The notes below the pieces were generated by a model. The model searched no databases. It saw nothing but the letters and a program-made list of their open reading frames with translations, and was not told where the DNA came from. From NCBI GenBank assembly GCA_036852015.1, contig JAANDG010000389.1, forward strand, positions 62,001 through 126,000: 64,000 nucleotides of DNA, read 5' to 3'. The position numbers and the translations under genes were made by a program. Each line of letters opens with the position of its first letter. Position 1 is the first letter of the stretch. This DNA comes from Pelodera strongyloides. Its lineage: Eukaryota > Nematoda > Chromadorea > Rhabditida > Rhabditidae. Below are positions 61,101-64,000 of the stretch, one piece after another.

Positions 61101-62837
61101 TTCCATTGAAAAACTCGAGAACAGTCCCGCCCTCTTTTCTGCGTCTCCGCCTTTCCTATGTCAAAAATCCATCTCTTCCCCGCGGACCCGATTACGCATG
61201 TCCGCGCTGCGCGCCTGAGAACGTAGTGTAAAGATTGCGTTGGTATTTGCATAGTGAAGTAATACCCCAAAATAACATACGCTTCAAAACCGACTGTCTT
61301 ACCACTTTCACCTTTAAAGCGAAATAGCAGCCGGTTATGAAACACATCGTGGACAACTGAATGCTTACCTATTTATGCGAATTTGCTCGAATGTAACTAG
61401 ATTTTTTTAAATTTTATTTTATGTTCATTAGCACAGGCCGCACCAGTCTGCTGGCCTACTCGATGTGTTACAAAAACCGGCCGGCATTTCGCTCTAATCA
61501 GTTGGCTTTTCAATGTTAACATACGTTTCAGCCCGCTCTATCGGCTAACAGGCAGTATATGTGGCGCGAAAGCCCTGCCGCAGCTTCTGACAACGTTGCA
61601 ACCGTGGTAAATAAACAATGTTCCATTAATAAAAAAACTTTATTTTTATAAGGAAACATCATATAAAGAACGTACATGAAATGAAATATATACCGATCCC
61701 ACAAAGTAGAGGATCTTTCAGTATACTTACGTCGTGATAACGGCTACTTTCTCCTGGGCCTGTCCTTTTAAAGCGAAATACTAGCCCCTTTGGAAAATTT
61801 GCATATGATAAGCAAATCCTATGTATCCTATGCTAATTTTGTACGATTGCCGTGGACGATCGTACAAAATTAGCATAGGATACATAGGATTTGCTTATCA
61901 TATGCAAATTTTCCAAAGGGGCTAGCATTTCGCTTTAAATATATTACGATGCATACGACGTGACTACATTTAATTTACACTATTTGGAAAGAAAGACGAG
62001 GCATGTGTGTACTTCGCGTTTTAGTTATTGGACGGTGAGCTGAGGCTGAGGAATGGAGGCACATGGGGTCTGGGGATCATTGTTGGTCGATTAAAGAGAA
62101 TGGTTGGCGGAGTACACACGGAGAATGGTTTATGCGTCCATGCAGTAAGTTGGTTGAAAGTTGAAACGCTCTCAATTTCTCAATAGCCCGTATTCTCGGG
62201 ACGACGGGAATGTTCCGTTTGGGAGCTCATTCGTATGCAAATTTTTCCTCCAGCTAGTCTAGATAGTCGAGAAATTTGCATACAAAGGATTTCCCAAACG
62301 GAACGTTTCCGTCGACCCGAGAATACGGGCTAATGTCTCAAAACAGTGGTGGAAACAGAAACCTTCGAATGGAACTCATTAGTATTTTATCCAGCTGATT
62401 AGCTGATATAAAAGAAGCAAATTCCTTCTTTATTTTCTTATGGAACGTATGCACTTTTCAGGTCGCGGCAAACCGGCCGTTCCCTGACCAGATACGTCTA
62501 TGCCCATTTGATCGGATTCTTACCATTGGGGTTAGAAATTTGTCTTTATCTTTATGTTTATATATCTTTTGGATATAACACATCTGTCGACCAGTTGTAC
62601 TTGTGAATACCACTTTATTCGTATAGAATTAGTTTACACCATTGTCTATTGTTTTTATAGTATTCTTCCTAATGGTCTATAATAGAGATGTTATTTAATA
62701 AATAAAGTAGATAATAGAGCACGTATGGAAACTAATTTTAGGAAACGCAGCTTGACAATGAGAACCTCTCTAACGAGGAAGCCTTGGTGCTAGTGCGGAA
62801 GGCTATAGTGAGTGCAAGAGGGCCAACTATTAAGTGA
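45763..62837 (+). CDS. 17-exon gene, about 646 residues, family not recognised
   Basis: Exons: 45,763-45,903; 47,106-47,225; 52,876-52,995; 53,556-53,687; 54,810-54,876; 55,672-55,752; 56,226-56,306; 56,486-56,599; 57,195-57,263; 57,525-57,623; 58,631-58,681; 59,793-59,996; 60,144-60,218; 60,455-60,801; 61,532-61,606; 62,462-62,530; 62,742-62,837 (1,941 nt, all phases agree). The N-terminus is basic ([18 protein letters not shown]). Residues about 48-193 look like a helical domain ([60 protein letters not shown]). Residues about 195-345 are polar, Asp/Asn/Gly-rich, built from short exons all of phase 1. Residues about 359-426 form a second compact domain ([32 protein letters not shown]). Residues about 452-567 include MDELFGPKY, then a long Glu/Lys run. 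The C-terminus is [17 protein letters not shown] followed by an acidic helix. Exon 1 uses a GC donor (AAG|GCAAGT). An alternative end exon at 57,732-57,787 reads in phase to TAG. The last exon has a strong GTGAGT two bases before its TGA, so the gene may continue. Composition suggests a nuclear or scaffold protein; no function is claimed. Confidence 0.8.
45958..46085. repeat. (CT)n-rich tract
   Basis: Interrupted CTCTCC repeat in intron 1 of the long gene. Confidence 0.8.
46238..46445. repeat. pyrimidine-rich tandem repeat (CCCTCTCTTTCCTTTTCCT type)
   Basis: About 200 bp of C/T-only repeats with a unit near 45 bp, again in intron 1. Plus-strand open frames across it are artefacts. Confidence 0.85.
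46556..46957. mobile_element. TTAA-flanked inverted-repeat element, family F
   Basis: TTAAGAGGCCCATCAAAGTA and AACCTATAT at the left face ATATAGGTTTATTTTGATGG and GCCTGTCCCTTTAA at the right; 402 bp. Inner inverted blocks around GATACGTTCATA and ACGTATCGTA extend the arms. Confidence 0.8.
47410..48049 (-). mobile_element. LTR copy 1 (outer, left)
   Basis: 640 bp. Near identical to copy 3 at 51,668-52,300, sharing the CCGTGTGATAAAGATAAACT and CTAAAGCAGCAGTACCTTGG stretches that copy 2 lacks or has changed. Begins TGAAAATTAATAAAAATAGA (element 3' end, ...TTTTCA on the minus strand). Lacks the final AACA at its right edge, where it runs straight into copy 2. ATAT precedes it. Confidence 0.88.
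48050..48573 (-). mobile_element. LTR copy 2 (inner, tandem, diverged)
   Basis: 524 bp from TGAAAATTAATAAAAAATTT to ATTGCTTAACA. The right two thirds match copies 1 and 3 closely. The left third is shorter and diverged, and GGTTGTTACGCCCAG is reduced to TGACGCCCAG. It is directly fused to copy 1. Confidence 0.85.
49207..50047 (-). pseudogene. retrotransposon pol remnant: RNase H and adjoining segment, frameshifted
   Basis: Two overlapping minus-strand frames. 50,047-49,592 has an RNase H-like pattern: a strand with IFVSSNQ, a helix region, then [12 protein letters not shown] with the catalytic-type TDS. The second frame (ending 49,207) has [15 protein letters not shown], the degenerate form of the NPADxxTRG motif that follows RNase H in BEL/Pao elements, then [10 protein letters not shown]. 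The frame change lies near 49,640 at a run of A. The second frame ends in an acidic stretch where integrase should begin. Confidence 0.7.
51650..51667 (-). other. putative primer-binding site
   Basis: Immediately inside copy 3, the minus strand reads TGGCGACCGCCACC after the LTR's terminal CA. TGG starts a primer-binding site complementary to a tRNA 3' CCA end. The plus strand thus shows GGTGGCGGTCGCCA. It looks like an arginine-type tRNA by memory; that assignment is uncertain. Confidence 0.55.
51668..52300 (-). mobile_element. LTR copy 3 (outer, right; 5' LTR of the element)
   Basis: 633 bp from TGAAAATTAATAAAAATAGA to TAATTGCTTAACA (TGTT...CA on the minus strand). Followed by ATAT, matching the ATAT before copy 1, as a 4 bp target duplication would. 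Confidence 0.88.
53274..53436. mobile_element. family A miniature element
   Basis: 163 bp, TTAAAGCGAAATACCGGCCG to CCGGCCGGTATTTCGCTTTAA, in intron 3 of the long gene. Core CATATGCAAATGAGCAAGAA, same subtype as 31,089-31,260. Confidence 0.92.
53755..53886. mobile_element. inverted-repeat element, family I copy 2
   Basis: GAGGCCGTATTCACCAACAC and ACAGGGAGCC face GGCTCCCTGTGTGTTGGTGA and ATACGACCTC, giving about 30 bp near-perfect arms, with inner CTCCCTGGGGAGGCC. Intron 4 of the long gene. Confidence 0.85.
54161..54724. repeat. ATCGGGGCCATAT tandem and inverted repeat, palindromic overall
   Basis: The left end GGGAAACCAAAAACCCCGAT and the right end ATCGGGGTTTTTGGTTTCCC are inverted copies. 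Between them are about a dozen units of ATCGGGGCCATATCGGGGTT in both directions, separated by TTTTGGAAAATA-type spacers and a poly-T of about 35 at 54,329. All within intron 4. Long open frames here are artefacts of the repeat. Confidence 0.88.
55860..55985. repeat. GTGCGCC-type repeat, second locus
   Basis: ATGGCGCACCGGTAGCACCT, ATGGTGCGCCAATTG, then GTGGTGCGCACCTGTGGCGC. Related to 42,605-42,860. Intron 6 of the long gene. Confidence 0.6.
57866..58112. repeat. (TG)n microsatellite with GCGCGTGTGCGCG interruptions
   Basis: About 245 bp of alternating purine-pyrimidine sequence in intron 10. Two internal segments repeat (TGTGCGCGTGTGCGCGTGTG, then TACGTGTGTGTATGTGTG), so part of the array is itself duplicated. 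TG-rich sequence continues more loosely to 58,430, and an AC tract sits at 58,489. Confidence 0.95.
58789..59247. mobile_element. family B inverted-repeat element, complete
   Basis: TTAAAGGGAGAGGCCCATGA to TCATGAGCCTCTCCCTTTAA, 459 bp, in intron 11. The inner blocks match 23,446-23,902 and 4,216-4,650. Confidence 0.88.
59244..59587. mobile_element. TTAA-flanked inverted-repeat element, family D, abutting family B
   Basis: TTAAAGAGACAGGCCCAATT and CCCCTAGTTTTGATGACTCC face GGACTCATCAAAAATAGGGG and TTGTATGTTACCCTTTAA. It shares its left TTAA with the family B element. Confidence 0.8.
61314..61497. mobile_element. family A miniature element, diverged
   Basis: TTAAAGCGAAATAGCAGCCG to CCGGCCGGCATTTCGCTCTAA, 184 bp, intron 14. 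The right terminal TTAA has mutated to CTAA and the octamer is lost. Confidence 0.83.
61768..61938. mobile_element. near-perfect 171 bp hairpin element
   Basis: TTAAAGCGAAATACTAGCCC and continuing through ATTTGCATATGATAAGCAAA and TCCTATGTATCCTATGCTAA is mirrored almost without error by the second half, ending TAGCATTTCGCTTTAA. Arms are about 80 bp around a short CGATTGCCGTGGACGATCG centre. Intron 15. The sequence just before it (GGGCCTGTCCTTTTAA) is the right end of a family F-like element. Confidence 0.9.
62184..62332. mobile_element. 149 bp hairpin element
   Basis: TAGCCCGTATTCTCGGGACG and CCGTTTGGGAGCTCATTCGT face CAAAGGATTTCCCAAACGGA and GTCGACCCGAGAATACGGGC. ATGCAAATTTTTC and GAAATTTGCAT meet at the centre. 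Intron 15 of the long gene. Confidence 0.85.
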
Positions 62838-62992
62838 GTGATGTATTTGCTTATTTAAAATATTTAAAATATTTATTAACACATAAAATGTGTGCATCAA
62901 TATGATGAAAGGTTGACAAGCATCAATTGAATGGCCATTGAAAATTAAGTACGCCAAAGGGTGCGCATCCGAGCATGAAAAAATGAACAAAA

Positions 62993-63651
62993 ATGAACTA
63001 TATACACATATATGCGAAGTCTTGTTACAGTAAGAACCAAATAAAACATCTGGTTCGCTATATTGTCAAAAATAGCTATTTGATATTCCAAAACAAAATT
63101 TTTCATCAAATTAAAGGTGTTCCGCAAGGCGGAAACGCTTCACCACTTCTTGCAGACCTAACACTCTCTATGTTGGAATTTAAATATCTGAAGTTAGCCA
63201 GTAATCATAACATCCAGTTTAAGTTGTGTTAGGAGATATATGGATGACGTTGTTATGTTATATAACGAGGATAGTATACTACAAACTCTGGACCATATAT
63301 ATCCGGCTACACTAATTCTTGAAAAGGCTAACGAAAAAGATAGTGAGGCTGCCTTTCTAGACCTGTATCTCACAAGAAACGTCAATAAATGGAACATTAA
63401 CCTATACAACAAAAACCGATGATTATTCGTTCGAAGTTAATATGTTTCCTATGTTTGACACTCAAATATGTCCTTTTATCAAGATAAACATTATTCTAGG
63501 AGAAATTCTCAGAATCAACAGATGTACATCCGATATCTTTCTTTTTAAGATCAAAGTAATCGAATTAGCTCACAAATTACACAAAAATCTGTACCCATCT
63601 TCTATTGTACTAGATACATTCAAAAAGGCTATTAATCGGTACCCTGTTTGA
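62993..63651 (+). pseudogene. reverse transcriptase fragment, frameshifted
   Basis: Three plus-strand frames in three different phases carry successive reverse transcriptase parts. 62,993-63,232 contains IKGVPQGGNASPLLADLTLS (the PQG motif region). 63,230-63,422 contains RYMDDVVML (the YxDD catalytic motif) then AAFLDLYLTRN. 63,430-63,651 contains the following thumb-like helices. Stops or frame changes near 63,228 and 63,422 make it inactive. The order SPLLADL, YMDD, FLDL resembles Penelope-like or related elements; the class is not certain. No endonuclease is visible before the window ends. Confidence 0.7.
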
Positions 63652-64000
63652 ATCCCACAAATATGGATCTTCTCCCAAGTTGCTATGTAAATGGATTGAA
63701 CAAATTAGAATTCCTTAACTTTCTTATTTATTCACACAGCACCCATCATACATTAGTCCTATCAAATACTATGCGTCTCTACCCCTGACCTCATGTCAAC
63801 TTGTTAAGTAACACCGGATATGGTCATACCAACACATTTCTTTTCATCTCTAACTCCTCACTTACATCCGTACTATCTTAAGTACATAGGCTACCATCAA
63901 ATCTAGTGAGCAAGGAGCTGGGCCACCCATATGACACTTGCACTTTTTCACTTTTTTCTTTTTCCGCATGATCATCACCAGTCATTATCTTAGAATTTAA
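63652..64000. other. no supported feature
   Basis: AT-rich sequence after the reverse transcriptase fragment; may be its decayed 3' part. Confidence 0.4.

Overview
This window reads as nuclear DNA of a small-genome animal, most likely a nematode. The reasons are AT-rich sequence, genes cut into short exons whose 3' splice sites are nearly all TTTTCAG-like, frequent short motifs such as ctacggtag, many palindromic repeats ending in TTTAAA or TTAA (the style of the C. elegans PALTTTAAA/PALTTAA repeats), and a small secreted three-finger/activin-receptor-like protein of a kind common in Caenorhabditis. No bacterial operon, CRISPR or phage logic applies. Gene models below were built by hand from open frame, splice sites and phase agreement. 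They are not transcript-supported.

Layout. 1-9,480: scattered minus-strand exons, probably one gene that starts at about 9,430 with a membrane anchor and runs leftward off the window, with introns full of repeats. 9,500-26,500: mostly repeat-rich sequence with little coding support (inverted-repeat elements, AG/CT microsatellites, a tRNA-derived element, a few candidate exons). 26,585-28,929: a possible small plus-strand coiled-coil gene whose intron holds a complete three-exon minus-strand gene for a secreted cysteine-rich protein (26,900-27,883). 29,000-42,000: repeats plus a degraded thrombospondin-like fragment near 39 kb. 42,026-44,375: a complete eight-exon minus-strand gene for a threonine-rich, single-pass membrane protein with a lysine-rich tail. 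45,170-45,370: a GC-rich probable promoter between divergent genes. 45,763-62,837: a 17-exon plus-strand gene of about 646 codons, family not recognised, with every exon junction in phase. 62,990-63,651: a broken reverse-transcriptase fragment.

The strongest theme is intron growth by mobile elements. The introns of the long gene carry an antisense LTR retrotransposon with three LTRs (47,410-52,300), several TTAA-target miniature elements, a tandem/inverted ATCGGGGCCATAT repeat, and long hairpins. One 160-185 bp family (family A below) occurs about ten times, and most copies carry the octamer ATGCAAAT. Elements of different families sit back to back and share their terminal TTAA. The most interesting undescribed items are the long unrecognised gene, the threonine-rich membrane protein, and the three-LTR retroelement arrangement.
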